From Diplonema papillatum (taxonomy: Eukaryota; Euglenozoa; Diplonemea; Diplonemida; Diplonemidae): a DNA stretch of 64,000 nt. A model generated the notes under the pieces. The model was given only the letters and a program-made list of their open reading frames with translations, was not told the DNA's origin and did not search any database. The position numbers and the translations under genes are program-made. Shown here in pieces: positions 18,414-27,808 of this stretch (positions within the stretch are counted from its first letter, which is position 1; every line of letters starts with the position of its first letter). The stretch is from NCBI GenBank assembly GCA_030068145.1, contig JAPJBO010000796.1, positions 41,537 to 105,536 of the forward strand. Reading direction: 5' to 3'.

Positions 18414-21400
18414 TCCACGCCAACGATTTGTCCCCCCAGCCGACGAGAGAGTTCTATCTGGCCCTCGTAGCGTACGCGCTTCTCGTGACTCAAGGTATCG
18501 AACCCAACCCTGGCCCTCCACCAATTCGAATTGTGACTATAAATGTCACGTCCTTGATGAAGAACCTGTACCTCCTCATCTGCATAGCGGCGGACATCAT
18601 CTGTGTTCAAGAAACGAAGTTGACGAGTGCCGGGCAGAGAAGTATCCGGATGGCCCTGAAACAAGCCGGCGCCCTTGATGTATGGCAACCCTTCTTCGGC
18701 AGCTGCTGTGTTGGGCGGAAGTGCGGCAACAGCGTCCCATCCCAGGTTACAGGAGGTAGTGCAGGAGTCGCGATTTTCGTCAAGAAAGGCTTGCCTGCAT
18801 GTATCGTCGAGCCTTTTGACGCAGCCGAGCAACGTGCCTACGAATCGGCCCGCTTCTTGCATGTACGTGTCGCGACAGGTGTAGGTAAAGGAGCCGTACA
18901 CGTGGTGTCATTGTACGGTCACTGTGGCATTTCCGAAAAACCCGAGCGGGAAAGGTTGATCGAGGGATCCCTGTGGGGATTGCGCCAGCGCTTGGGTGCT
19001 GTGCCCCTTGTCGCCGCCGGCGATTTCAACACGACCCCCCTCGGTTCCCCGGCGCTCCGTTTCGCCTTGCGCAACGGCTGGTCGGACTCTGCCGAGCTGC
19101 AAGCTGAAGCCCTGGGAAGTCCTGCAGAGTTTACATGTTACCACGGTCAGCCGTCACGCATCGACCTTCTTCTCACCAACGAAGTCGCTTCTGCCGCTCT
19201 CGGTCGCGTGGAGACTTTCGAAGCCGGCCTCCCTACGCACAAGGCGGTCCGAGCCACCTTTAATCTTGCAGTATTCCAACAACTGAACCCGGTACTCCGG
19301 TACCCCCGGGCAATTCCAAGCACCGGGCTGAGCGGCCTGGACGACCCGAATGCCCTCCGGAACGTCTCTGAGAAGTACCGCCTCGGGGACCCTTGCCCCC
19401 CCGGGCTCGAAGGTAGCCCCCGGGTGAACTTCCTCTGGCAACGGACTTCGCGAGCTGCGGAAGAGTACCTCATCCTCAAATCCGGAATCGAAGGCAACCT
19501 AACCGGGTACTGTGGCCGTGGCGTACGTCGGGAATTGAACTCTCAGCGAGTATCGGCGAGGCCGTCCCCTGAAGGTGCGGGAGCCGATACAGCTTCTTTG
19601 AAGAGAGCCAGGTGTCTCCTTGGGCGCATACGGGAGTACGCAGCCGCCAGAGCCAAATGGGAAAGCACAATCGTCTCCCCTGGCCCTTTGCCCTTCCAGC
19701 TTGAGGGACAGTGGACGAAAATACGCTCCTTTCGAAGTTTCGTGTTGCTGCGCACGGATGGGAAGTGTGCTCTGCCACCCGAGCCGCCGTCAGCGAAAAT
19801 CGGAAGAGGCCTCGCGTTTACCGTCTCAGGACTGTGTCGTGACCTGGCGCATAGCACGCTAACTTCGAGATACCTGAAGAGCGCGAGGAGTCAGCGGGAG
19901 CTTCGCGACCCCCTGGGGAAGGAATCGTTCGCTTGGGTGAAGAAAGACGCGCCATCGGGGTTATCGTTTGTAACTGGGGCCGATGGGCGGCTCACTGCGA
20001 ACTTGGCAGAAGTTGACGCGTTGGTGAGGAGGAGTTGGGATCCAGTGCTCCGCATGTACGCCGAGAAGAGGGAACCCGAGTTTGCCCCTTTCTTCCAGGA
20101 GTACAAAGACTTTATCACGCAACACCCATGCAATCTAAATCCGATCACGGCCGAGCGGCTTCGTCAGGTGGCGAAAAAGAAGAGCGTACAGACGTCTTGC
20201 GGTGTCGACGGCTGGCGCATGCGTGAAATCGCCGTTCTGCCGAATGCAATCCTGGAAAGCTTTGTCGCGGTGCTCAACGAGGTAGAGGAAACCGGCTTCT
20301 GGCCCGACGGAGTCCTGGACGCAATGGTCACCTTAATTCCTAAAGGAGAAGGGAGTGATCCACTGAAGCTGCGTCCGATTACTGTCTCGAGCGTGGTATA
20401 CCGACTCTGGGCTAGCGTGCGCCTACAGGATGTCATGCTCTGGCAAGAGCTATGGATTCACGGGTCGCAACATGGTTTCCGGCACGGCCACTCCTGCGAC
20501 GACGTGGTCATGGATATCGCCCTGTCGATAGAGGAATCACTGACAAACGGTACACCCCTGTGCGGGGTCGCACTCGACTTTGCCAAGTGCTTTGACCGCG
20601 TCCCTCAGGCCCTGGTGCTCGACTTGATGGAGGCGCTTGGGCTTCACGAGCGTGTGCTGGCACCCTTACGCCACATATACAAGCACCTGCGGCGTCGCTT
20701 CCGGTACCCCTTGGGAGTCGGCGAGATGTTCACTGTCACCAACGGAATTCTCCAGGGCTGCCCGATATCAGTGGTCCTGATCAACGCGCTCCTCTCTGTT
20801 CTCTCGAAGGCCTTGGTCAGCCGAGCTCGGGTGAGTCCGAAGTCGTTCGCCGACGATCTGTACCTGCTGTCGCAACTTGCGAGGCTACTCCAAGAGGGAA
20901 TTCGAACCACAGAGGTGTTCGACAGCCTGACAGGCTTTGCCCTCAACGAGGACAAGTCGGTCTCCTTCTCGACGTCCCCAGAGCCTCCTCGCCTCGTGAT
21001 CGGTCGCAAAATAATTCGATCGAGCAAAATAGTGAAGGTTTTGGGTGTCCCCCTGGGCACAGAGGGACCCGTTGACAACCGCAGGGCCAACGCCACGGTC
21101 GAGGCCGCGGCCAGACTTGAGGCGGCGCCGCTCATGCATCGCACGAAGTTCCGCATAATGCAGACGATCGCAGCCTCCGCGTATTACGGGGCGGCCTACT
21201 GCACGAATACAACAGGTGGCTTCGTCAACAGCTCAACGCTCCGAACGGCACTCTCCGCTTGCGTGATCCCTCGATCTAACCGGGCGAAGAGCCCTCTTGC
21301 GGTTCTCTCCCTGGTTGCTAAAGCACACCTGTGTGATCCGGCATGCGCCTCAGGTTTCAGCTTATTCCGCACGTTCGTGAAACAATACGGGAAAGAGAGG

Positions 21401-22786
21401 TTTCGGGTGAGGATGGACGCTCTCCTTCGCGTGGGAGCCGACTCGTCTATCAAGGGTCCCGTAGGTCTTATGGCTAATCTTCTGCGGGAGATAAGATTCC
21501 TACGGGCCACGCAGCACAGCTTCCAGTCCCTGTCTTTCGACGGGACTCCCGTGTCGCTACTCGGTAAAGAAGCCCCACACCTCTTTCGTGAGGGCCTGCG
21601 TCTGCGCGCGTGGCGTTACTTGACCACACAGAGACAAGGATTTGACGGAATCGAAGGAGGGGTGGACGTACGTGCCATGAATCGGCTTTGGCTGAACCGC
21701 GCGACGGACCACAAATTGAGTTCCGCGATCAGTCGATGTATTGGGGGAGCGGTGTACTCACGGGAATGGTGCCGCAGGAAGTGGGGTTCGGGGAGCGGCG
21801 ACTGCGAGTTCTGCGACAGCGGTGCGACGGGGACCCTGTGGCATTACTACTGGCAATGTCCGGGCCCAGGTTGTAGATGGAACGAGCTGCGATCCCGGTT
21901 TTGCATTGCTGAGGCGATGGTCCGGGACATGCCCCAGTGCTTGTGCATTAGAGGGATACCCCCCTACGGGACCCCTCCTGACCTCCTGGAGAAGATCCAG
22001 AGGCTGATCGGTACGATCTCAATCGAGATGGCGCAGGCGCAGCGGAGCCTTGCGGCAACACGCCCTTGGGAACTCGCCTCAGGTGCGTCGACGAAATACG
22101 ACGTACACTTAGCAACGGACAGTCGTAAGTTGCTAACGACCAACATCGGAACCCGCTTCGCAGCGACGTTGGTCTTCTGGCTGCGGAGTCTATCATGGGT
22201 CAGCTCCAACCCTCTCCCGACGACAGGCGTGGAACTCGCGCTTGATTTTGAGGCATTTACGCGTTCGAAGCTCCCAGGGAGAACCTTCGCCGAGAAGGGG
22301 CTGCAAATTGGGTACCTTATGCGAGCTATCAACGACCTGTGCTGCGCCGACTCAGGAGTCGCCTCCTTCCCTGGGAAGTGGCGGCAGGGGGTCTGTTCCC
22401 TCCGCTGTTTTGGTGCGCCGGCTATGCCGGGTTGTACCCACCGCCCACGCTTTGCGGCTGGACGGAAGACCGAGTGGATGTTGGGCAAGCTGGAAACAAT
22501 TTGCGCCCGTAACAGCTGGAACGATGCCGTGCCTGAATATCCGCACGACGTACCCTATGTTCAGTGGGAGTTGAGATTCTCTGTCAAGATGCTAGCCGCC
22601 GCCATAGGGCGGGCTATTGCCAAAAGGAGGAGAGCCCGCGAAACAACGTGCCAACACACGCCTGCCAGGCGGTCTCGTCCGCCAGTCAGAACGCCCCCGG
22701 CTGCGCCACCATCGGTGCAACAATCATCTTTGACAGGGCCACGGCTCGCTCCGCGCCCACGGCGCAACGACTTGCGCCCGCCGTAG
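18407..22786 (+). CDS. Element C ORF2: 2A-like leader - APE endonuclease - reverse transcriptase
   Basis: A 1459-residue protein whose ATG overlaps the ORF1 stop (ATGGTGA), suggesting termination-reinitiation. The 36-residue leader is hydrophobic (FYLALVAYALLV) and ends GIEPNPG/P, a 2A-like sequence with Gly in place of the usual first Asp. The endonuclease covers about 40-290 (TINVTS, CVQETK, GDFN with D206, RIDLLL). The reverse transcriptase covers about 565-840 (GVALDFAKCFD, NGILQGCPIS, FADD 814-817). A C-x2-C...H-x4-C knuckle occurs in the C-terminal third (CEFCDSG..WHYYWQC). The tail is basic and Pro-rich. No AlkB-like domain is present. Confidence 0.85.
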   Translation: MVIHANDLSPQPTREFYLALVAYALLVTQGIEPNPGPPPIRIVTINVTSLMKNLYLLICIAADIICVQETKLTSAGQRSIRMALKQAGALDVWQPFFGSCCVGRKCGNSVPSQVTGGSAGVAIFVKKGLPACIVEPFDAAEQRAYESARFLHVRVATGVGKGAVHVVSLYGHCGISEKPERERLIEGSLWGLRQRLGAVPLVAAGDFNTTPLGSPALRFALRNGWSDSAELQAEALGSPAEFTCYHGQPSRIDLLLTNEVASAALGRVETFEAGLPTHKAVRATFNLAVFQQLNPVLRYPRAIPSTGLSGLDDPNALRNVSEKYRLGDPCPPGLEGSPRVNFLWQRTSRAAEEYLILKSGIEGNLTGYCGRGVRRELNSQRVSARPSPEGAGADTASLKRARCLLGRIREYAAARAKWESTIVSPGPLPFQLEGQWTKIRSFRSFVLLRTDGKCALPPEPPSAKIGRGLAFTVSGLCRDLAHSTLTSRYLKSARSQRELRDPLGKESFAWVKKDAPSGLSFVTGADGRLTANLAEVDALVRRSWDPVLRMYAEKREPEFAPFFQEYKDFITQHPCNLNPITAERLRQVAKKKSVQTSCGVDGWRMREIAVLPNAILESFVAVLNEVEETGFWPDGVLDAMVTLIPKGEGSDPLKLRPITVSSVVYRLWASVRLQDVMLWQELWIHGSQHGFRHGHSCDDVVMDIALSIEESLTNGTPLCGVALDFAKCFDRVPQALVLDLMEALGLHERVLAPLRHIYKHLRRRFRYPLGVGEMFTVTNGILQGCPISVVLINALLSVLSKALVSRARVSPKSFADDLYLLSQLARLLQEGIRTTEVFDSLTGFALNEDKSVSFSTSPEPPRLVIGRKIIRSSKIVKVLGVPLGTEGPVDNRRANATVEAAARLEAAPLMHRTKFRIMQTIAASAYYGAAYCTNTTGGFVNSSTLRTALSACVIPRSNRAKSPLAVLSLVAKAHLCDPACASGFSLFRTFVKQYGKERFRVRMDALLRVGADSSIKGPVGLMANLLREIRFLRATQHSFQSLSFDGTPVSLLGKEAPHLFREGLRLRAWRYLTTQRQGFDGIEGGVDVRAMNRLWLNRATDHKLSSAISRCIGGAVYSREWCRRKWGSGSGDCEFCDSGATGTLWHYYWQCPGPGCRWNELRSRFCIAEAMVRDMPQCLCIRGIPPYGTPPDLLEKIQRLIGTISIEMAQAQRSLAATRPWELASGASTKYDVHLATDSRKLLTTNIGTRFAATLVFWLRSLSWVSSNPLPTTGVELALDFEAFTRSKLPGRTFAEKGLQIGYLMRAINDLCCADSGVASFPGKWRQGVCSLRCFGAPAMPGCTHRPRFAAGRKTEWMLGKLETICARNSWNDAVPEYPHDVPYVQWELRFSVKMLAAAIGRAIAKRRRARETTCQHTPARRSRPPVRTPPAAPPSVQQSSLTGPRLAPRPRRNDLRPP

Positions 22787-22916
22787 TAGTACGGGATAGT
22801 AGTGGGGCGACCGGATACTCCTCGGAGAGATGGTCCCTGCACTCTAACTCGTCTCTCTCTCTCTCTCTCTCTTTTTTTTTCAAGACTGTTTCTTGTAGTA
22901 AGCGGTCGGTTTTTTG

Positions 22917-22995
22917 AACTGGAGTTTTATGTCAGCTAAATCCGACCAAAGCCTTCGTGGGCTTCGCAATTCGACGCAAACAGAAGTAATTCTCG
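22917..22995 (+). repeat. Dispersed repeat U, copy 1
   Basis: AACTGGAGTTTTATGTCAGC through AAGTAATTCTCGT is the reverse complement of 54078-54155, with few changes. A partial relative lies near 56097-56125. Confidence 0.7.
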
Positions 22996-23093
22996 TTTTG
23001 TCCGGCGAGCGCTGTAGCGGAACTGATGTGAAAGCGAGCACGAAGAGGTCGGATGCGCGATCTGTCTAGCCACCTGCGAACGTAGGCGATGCC

Positions 23094-23430
23094 CCACCTG
23101 TTGCGTTGAGAACACTCCGCAAAAAGCAAATTGGATGCCTCACACGTGCTGCGTTGAGAACACCACCTGTTGCGTTGAGAACACTCCGCAGAAAGCAAAT
23201 CGGATGCCTCACACGTGCTGCGTTGAGAACACCACCTGTTGCGTTGAGAACACCACCTGTTGCGTTGAGAACACTCCGCAAAAACCAAATTGGATGCTCC
23301 CACACGTGCTGCGTTGAGAACACCACCTGTTGCGTTGAGAACACTCCGCAAAAAGAAAATCGGATGCTCCACACGTGCTGCGTTGAGAACACCACCTTTT
23401 GCTTTGAGAACACCACCTGTTGCGTTGAGG
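23094..23430 (+). repeat. Composite minisatellite (21-bp core, 69-bp higher unit)
   Basis: The core TGTTGCGTTGAGAACACC recurs about eleven times. It is interleaved with CTCCGCAAAAAGCAAAT and GATGCCTCACACGTGCTGCG to give a larger unit of about 69 bases. It lies inside the PLAC8 intron. Open frames on both strands are repeat artefacts. Confidence 0.8.
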
Positions 23431-24400
23431 GACAGATTTGCTTGTTGCGGAGTGCATCCGTGGAACTTCGTTTTTAGCTTACGTGATGTTTTCATTTTCA
23501 ACTGTGAAATCGAGCGGGGCGATGTCAGTCTTGCAATGAATTACAACTCGGGTTCGTAAGGAGCTGAGGCAATTGATCGGCAGCTACTTCTTCGTCTTCC
23601 CCACTTCGCAATTTCGGTCGCGAAGCAGGCGGGATCGGGTAATGGAACCTCCGCACCGTGCTTCTGTAACACGCAGAACGCGGGGAAGGGGAACGTGTTT
23701 TCCCAACTACTTTGAAGCCCCTTCCCGAACGTGGCATCCAAGGAAGGTGCAAACATGGAGGGTGCTACGTCTCCTCGAACGTGAGCTTGATCCTCCGAGG
23801 AAGCACGAACGCCACCACTATTGGGCAGCTTGAGCCGAAGCTCGGCGCCGGTCTCTCCGGACTGCACCAGGAGAGAACTTCGCGGCGGATCACAAAGCAT
23901 CCGCCCTGCACGAGGCACGCGCCCATGACCCGTGCACGGCTACCACACGCTTTCAGAAAGTCACGTAGCTCTCTCTCTCTCTTGGAAAGTCAGCGCGATA
24001 GTGATGCCAACGAGAGCACAAATAGGTGGGGGGGGGGGGGGGGCGAGATCGCTTTCCTCGCGAACGTGACTCGGTGGTCGGTCGCAAGAGCCATGGAAAT
24101 GGCAAGACACATACCAAATAGGAGCGCGCGCTGTAATAAGTCGAATGGTCGGCAATACGCAAGTACACGTACTGCCACTGCAGCAGATACGATGCGCACA
24201 CTAACACAATACCTTAAAGGAACCTTTACGACAATGGTCACCCAGAGACTATACAACCCCGGATCCCTAAGTGAATTTGCACTCTAAAGAGCTAAGATCC
24301 CGCGATTTTCAAGATCCCGTCATTTTGAAAGCGCCCATCTTGCCATCAGAAGCTAAGATCCTGTCATTGTAGCTCGTATCCTGCCATTTTTTCCCCACAG
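23431..24400. other. 3' part of the PLAC8 intron
   Basis: No exon was recognised. It contains a fragment at 23966-24030 related to the GA-tract-linked repeat at 53943-54060, a G18 run near 24028-24045, the long repeat S copy at 24092-24288, and short repeats of AAGATCC(C)GTCATTTT before the acceptor at 24400. Confidence 0.55.
24092..24288 (+). repeat. Dispersed repeat S, copy 7 (long form)
   Basis: It matches 10163-10374 through AATAAGTCGAATGGTCGGCA, TACTGCCACTGCAGCAGAT, AAAGGAACCTTTACGACAAT and the common 3' end CACTCTAAAG. Confidence 0.7.
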
Positions 24401-24522
24401 GCAGCGCTCTCGAAGATTACTGCTGCGCCCTGTTCTGCACGCCGTGCGTTGTGTGCCACCTGGGCCGGGAGCTGAAGGCCCGCAGCTACCCCACAGGAAC
24501 TATCTGCCAACGCATGGAATAG
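24401..24522 (+). CDS. PLAC8-domain protein, exon 2 (terminal)
   Basis: The acceptor TTTTTTCCCCACAG ends at 24400. The exon completes the Gly codon left open by exon 1 and encodes SALEDYCCALFCTPCVVCHLGREL, then a short tail to TAG at 24520-24522. CC-x3-C-x2-C and the RE-L end are typical of the second half of the PLAC8 domain. Phase (1 base + 2 bases) and motif order agree with exon 1, so the 8-kb gap is best read as an intron swollen by element C and other repeats. A (TG)n tract starts about 54 bases after the stop. Confidence 0.8.
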
Positions 24523-24572
24523 TCGTCGCGCGCACAGTTCTGGTTCTTGTCTCTCTCTGCCATTCACTCAGT

Positions 24573-24749
<177 letters not shown>

Positions 24750-24756
24750 AAGTTCA

Positions 24757-25215
24757 GGGCTTTGAGTGGGTAACGTCTGAATCGAAGTATAGCCCACTTG
24801 TCACTTTCACCAGTCGGCTTTGAGTTTCCGACACGCTGCTTTTGGGTCCTGGGACTCCTCTCCGAAGGGTGGGTGGGGCGGGATCCCTCGGGGGACGGAT
24901 AGAGCGTGGGAGGCTGTCAGCTTCTGCATCCGGCACTCGGCTTAAGTCTTCTGTTTTCATCTTGCGGTGTTAGCTGCACGGGGGTTTCGGCCCCGTGCAA
25001 CAGCTAAGTGTCTTTACACAGGCGGCACATCTCACCCGAGGATGTGGCAAGCTCTCTCTGTGCAATGAGCTTGGCCTGACTAGCTGTTCCAAACTCCTGG
25101 TGCAAGCACCCGTCATGGTCGGCAGTCGCCACCTGGGTCACAGTTTAGAGTCCTGTTCCGAGACTCGCTCGCACGGGGAAGTGGCGCGAATCACTTGTCG
25201 CCAAGCATTCTGCAA
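24757..25215 (+). repeat. Inverted repeat, left arm
   Basis: Its reverse complement occurs on the right in two pieces. The part 24757-24967 matches about 34905-35060 (and again 35108-35225). The part 25010-25215 matches about 29040-29215. The 41-bp satellite splits the right arm. Between the two matched parts this arm has one monomer-like sequence (GCAACAGCTAAG..ACACAGGCGGCAC), the likely form before expansion. Confidence 0.7.
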
Positions 25216-25999
25216 TGATGACGACTGCTACCCCTGTGTGTGTGCTGGAATCCCGTCTGTGTATCTTCGCTATTCCTGGGAAGTCGATAAAACGCATGTG
25301 GCTCCGTTCTTAGCTGTTCCGCTATCTCCTCCCAGCTGTTTTTTTGCAGCAGAGCAAAAGGAGAGGCATCCGTCAGAGACGGAACGAAGGGATTCGAAGG
25401 GGGAGTACAAAAAAAAAGGAGGCAACGGTGGGGCCTGCAGGCGTTTTGTCAGTTTTTGCTTTACCCCTCCAACCTCGCTTTTTGGCGAGGAGTTTGCTCA
25501 GAAACGTGAGGATTCCAACTTGACGGCGCTAAAGCAAGCTTGCTAGGTGTGTGTGTATGTGTGCGTGTTTCTGTTGGTTGGGGGGCCCTGCAGGGGTTAT
25601 TTTCTGATAAGTGAGAGAAGTTCTGGACGAACACGTATCCGCGTAGCAGTGCACTGTGTACACTACACCACAGGATACCATACACTTTTAGTGCATCTAG
25701 GAGGATGCTGAGTGCACCGTTTGGCCCGTTTGCTTATCCGTCCTAGTGTACCACTGAGGAAGGGAATTATTGCTGGCTTCTGGCATCATCGCACTCGATC
25801 TGAGGCGGGGTCTACAGCAGTTACTCGGCTGGCGCTATGCTCTATCCAAAGAAAAAATAATGAGGAAGGTGAGACAGACATTCTTTGTTATCCTGCCGAG
25901 TTTGGTTCTATTCAGTGACGTCGCACAGACGTGCAACCCCGCCTCCACCCAAACTCTTCTGGTGTTGGTTCGGGAAGGTGCTCATGCTGCCATGCGCTT

Positions 26000-26215
26000 T
26001 GCTCCAATTCCCACAGTAAGCCACAGTATGTGGTTGTACACACCTAGTACTGTTCCAATTCCCACAGTAAGCCACAGTATGTGGTTGTACACACCTAGTA
26101 CTGCTCCAATTCCCACAGTAAGCCACAGTATGTGGTTGTACACACCTAGTACTGCTCCAATTCCCACAGTAAGCCACAGTTTGTGGTTGTACACACCTAG
26201 TACTACGTACTGCAC
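26000..26215 (+). repeat. Minisatellite, 51-bp unit, about 4 copies
   Basis: Each unit contains TTCCCACAGTAAGCCACAG, TATGTGGTTGTACACACC and TAGTACTG. The length is a multiple of three, so frames stay open on both strands without being evidence of coding. Confidence 0.9.
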
Positions 26216-26609
26216 ACCGTGAAACTGCTAACGGTGCAGTGTATACAGTCACACACGTAGCGTGTAGTGTGTATACACAGTACGCTTATACGGAAAGGCG
26301 GTCTTGGCGTGCGGAGTGGACCTGTTTGGACAAGTACGAAGTACACAAAGAAACCGTAGCAACCAGCAACCCCCGTGTCAAGGCGTGGAGCAAATAACCA
26401 GGTTCGTGCCGTCGGCGCAAGTAGTCGAGTATTCCCATTTTGTGCTTCCCTTTTCTTTTGTTTTCAGGTTTGTAGAGGTTCAAGCGAACGTGCTTCTTGA
26501 ACGTGCAGCGAACACCGGAAACCGCCAGCAAAGTAAACTACTCAGGAAAAAAAACTTCACGCTCTGAAAAACGTACAACAGAAAGTGCGACCAAAAGTGT
26601 TCCAGTATT

Positions 26610-26860
26610 GAGCCGCTCGGCCGGAAATACTCGACGGAGCCGCTTCGACTCCGAATGGAAGGGAGAAAATATAGAGGTAAGGGGCTAATACAATAGCGTG
26701 TTGTTTTCTCACTCAGGACTTTGACCTGGTGTTTGTGTGATTTGTCGTGTAGGGGTAGACCCGCATGACCTCACGTCCGTTCAACACGTGACAGCACACG
26801 GGATCCCTTCGGTTCGTCGAGCATTTCCTTTCAAGCTGGCGCTTATGTAAACAAAAATCA
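26610..26860 (+). repeat. Dispersed repeat V, copy 1
   Basis: Shared with 46930-47220: CGCTTCGACTCCGAATGGAA, AATATAGAGGTAAGGGG, TTTTCTCACTCAGGAC, CCCGCATGACCTCACGTCC and CAAGCTGGCGCTTATGTAAA. GAG|GTAAGG and CTCACTCAG|GAC look like a splice donor and acceptor inside the repeat. Confidence 0.7.
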
Positions 26861-27309
26861 TATGACCCTCTTTTTTGATTCTTTTTTTGTGTTAACAATG
26901 CATTGTTGGTACTAAGAATTAGTAGTTGGCAGCGTACTACATGAAACTTACCAAAAGCAGGCGAGAGGTGCGCACAAACAAAGTCTTGTTGCTCTTGGAA
27001 TCTGACTTCCCGGTTAGATTAACTGTTTTGAAGTGTCAGGGAAAATACCTGATGTAGCTGTACATGTGCCTACACGTCTGTACACATGGCACGGGGTTCA
27101 GAGCCTGTCCACAAATCGCAGAAGATTCTATTCCAAGAAGACCTGCTTTCCCGAGAATTCCGCTCAGGCGTCTTGCGGTCAGAAGCTGAACGCAAAAAGA
27201 GTGCCAGCAAAGCCGCCCAACGACAGCAGGGAGTAGACTCGCCTACCCCAAGGCGTCTGTCGGCAGGATTTCTTCAACAGCGGTAGTTGCTTGGGCTGGT
27301 TCTTTACGA

Positions 27310-27690
27310 GGGCACAAACCTTCCTTCTCTTCCCTTCTCTTTTGCATTTCAGGCCTGCATGTCCCATCAAGAGCAATCGAAAAGAAAAAAGAGCGTTGTA
27401 CCACCTCGCGGTGTCACGGGATGTTTGGCAGCCGCAACTTAAAAGGACTCACATACAGTGCATGCTAATCCATGTGGTTCATGTACTTAAAAGAACTCAA
27501 TGCTAAACAAACATAACGTGAGCGGCGCCGAAGCTTTACCAGCTTCGGCTGACACCATTTGCGCACTTAACCATGGTTAAGAAGACGACTGAAAGCATAG
27601 ACACAAAGATAGCTCAAAGCATCTGCAGAATAACACGGAAAGCCTCTAGGAAAAACCCCTTTTTCACATTTCTTCTTCTTCTTCCCCTTC
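27310..27690 (+). repeat. Target-locus repeat, uninterrupted copy
   Basis: This 380-bp segment carries the 52-bp motif (27457-27508). Its left flank matches 40740-40902 and its right flank matches 45719-45880, the two sides of element D, so it represents the empty form of the D insertion site. To the right of the motif are a perfect 9-bp-stem hairpin (27527-27549) and a perfect 16-bp palindrome (27566-27581). It could be a small RNA gene or an older mobile element. Confidence 0.75.
27457..27508 (+). repeat. 52-bp target motif, copy 3 (without an element)
   Basis: Same 52 bases as at the element boundaries, here without a retrotransposon next to it. A tiny 5'-truncated element tail cannot be fully excluded. 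Confidence 0.8.
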
Positions 27691-27737
27691 CCCTTCTCTT
27701 CAACAAAACTACGCACTTTTCTTGTTTTTTTTTTGTA

Positions 27738-27808
27738 AAGAACCCATTTGGCGAAAGGCCGCCGGAGACTTTGACATCTCGGAGTCTCAAGCGAACTTCC
27801 ACTCTACA
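27738..27808 (+). repeat. Dispersed repeat S, copy 8
   Basis: It starts AAGAACCCATTTGGCGAAAG, continues CGGAGACTTTGACATC and ends AACTTCCACTCTACAAC. Confidence 0.65.

Larger units (their letters stand above)
16429..22880 (+). mobile_element. Element C: full-length non-LTR retrotransposon in the PLAC8 intron
   Basis: Its 5' end shares TGTACTTTATTGGTGGCTT with element B. The 5' UTR is about 182 bases. ORF1 (16611-18413) overlaps ORF2 (18407-22786). The 3' UTR has a CT run and a T run at 22851-22880. The exact 3' end and target duplication were not found. It lacks the 52-bp motif of the A/B/D family, the AlkB domain and the Cys/His triple repeat, so it is a separate family in the same clade. 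Both ORFs are intact. Confidence 0.85.
25216..27309. other. Stretch without a recognised gene
   Basis: It holds a 51-bp minisatellite (26000-26215), short TATACAC palindromes near 26240-26285, and one copy of a 280-bp dispersed repeat (26610-26860) shared with 46930-47220. No complete exon was recognised. Confidence 0.5.
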
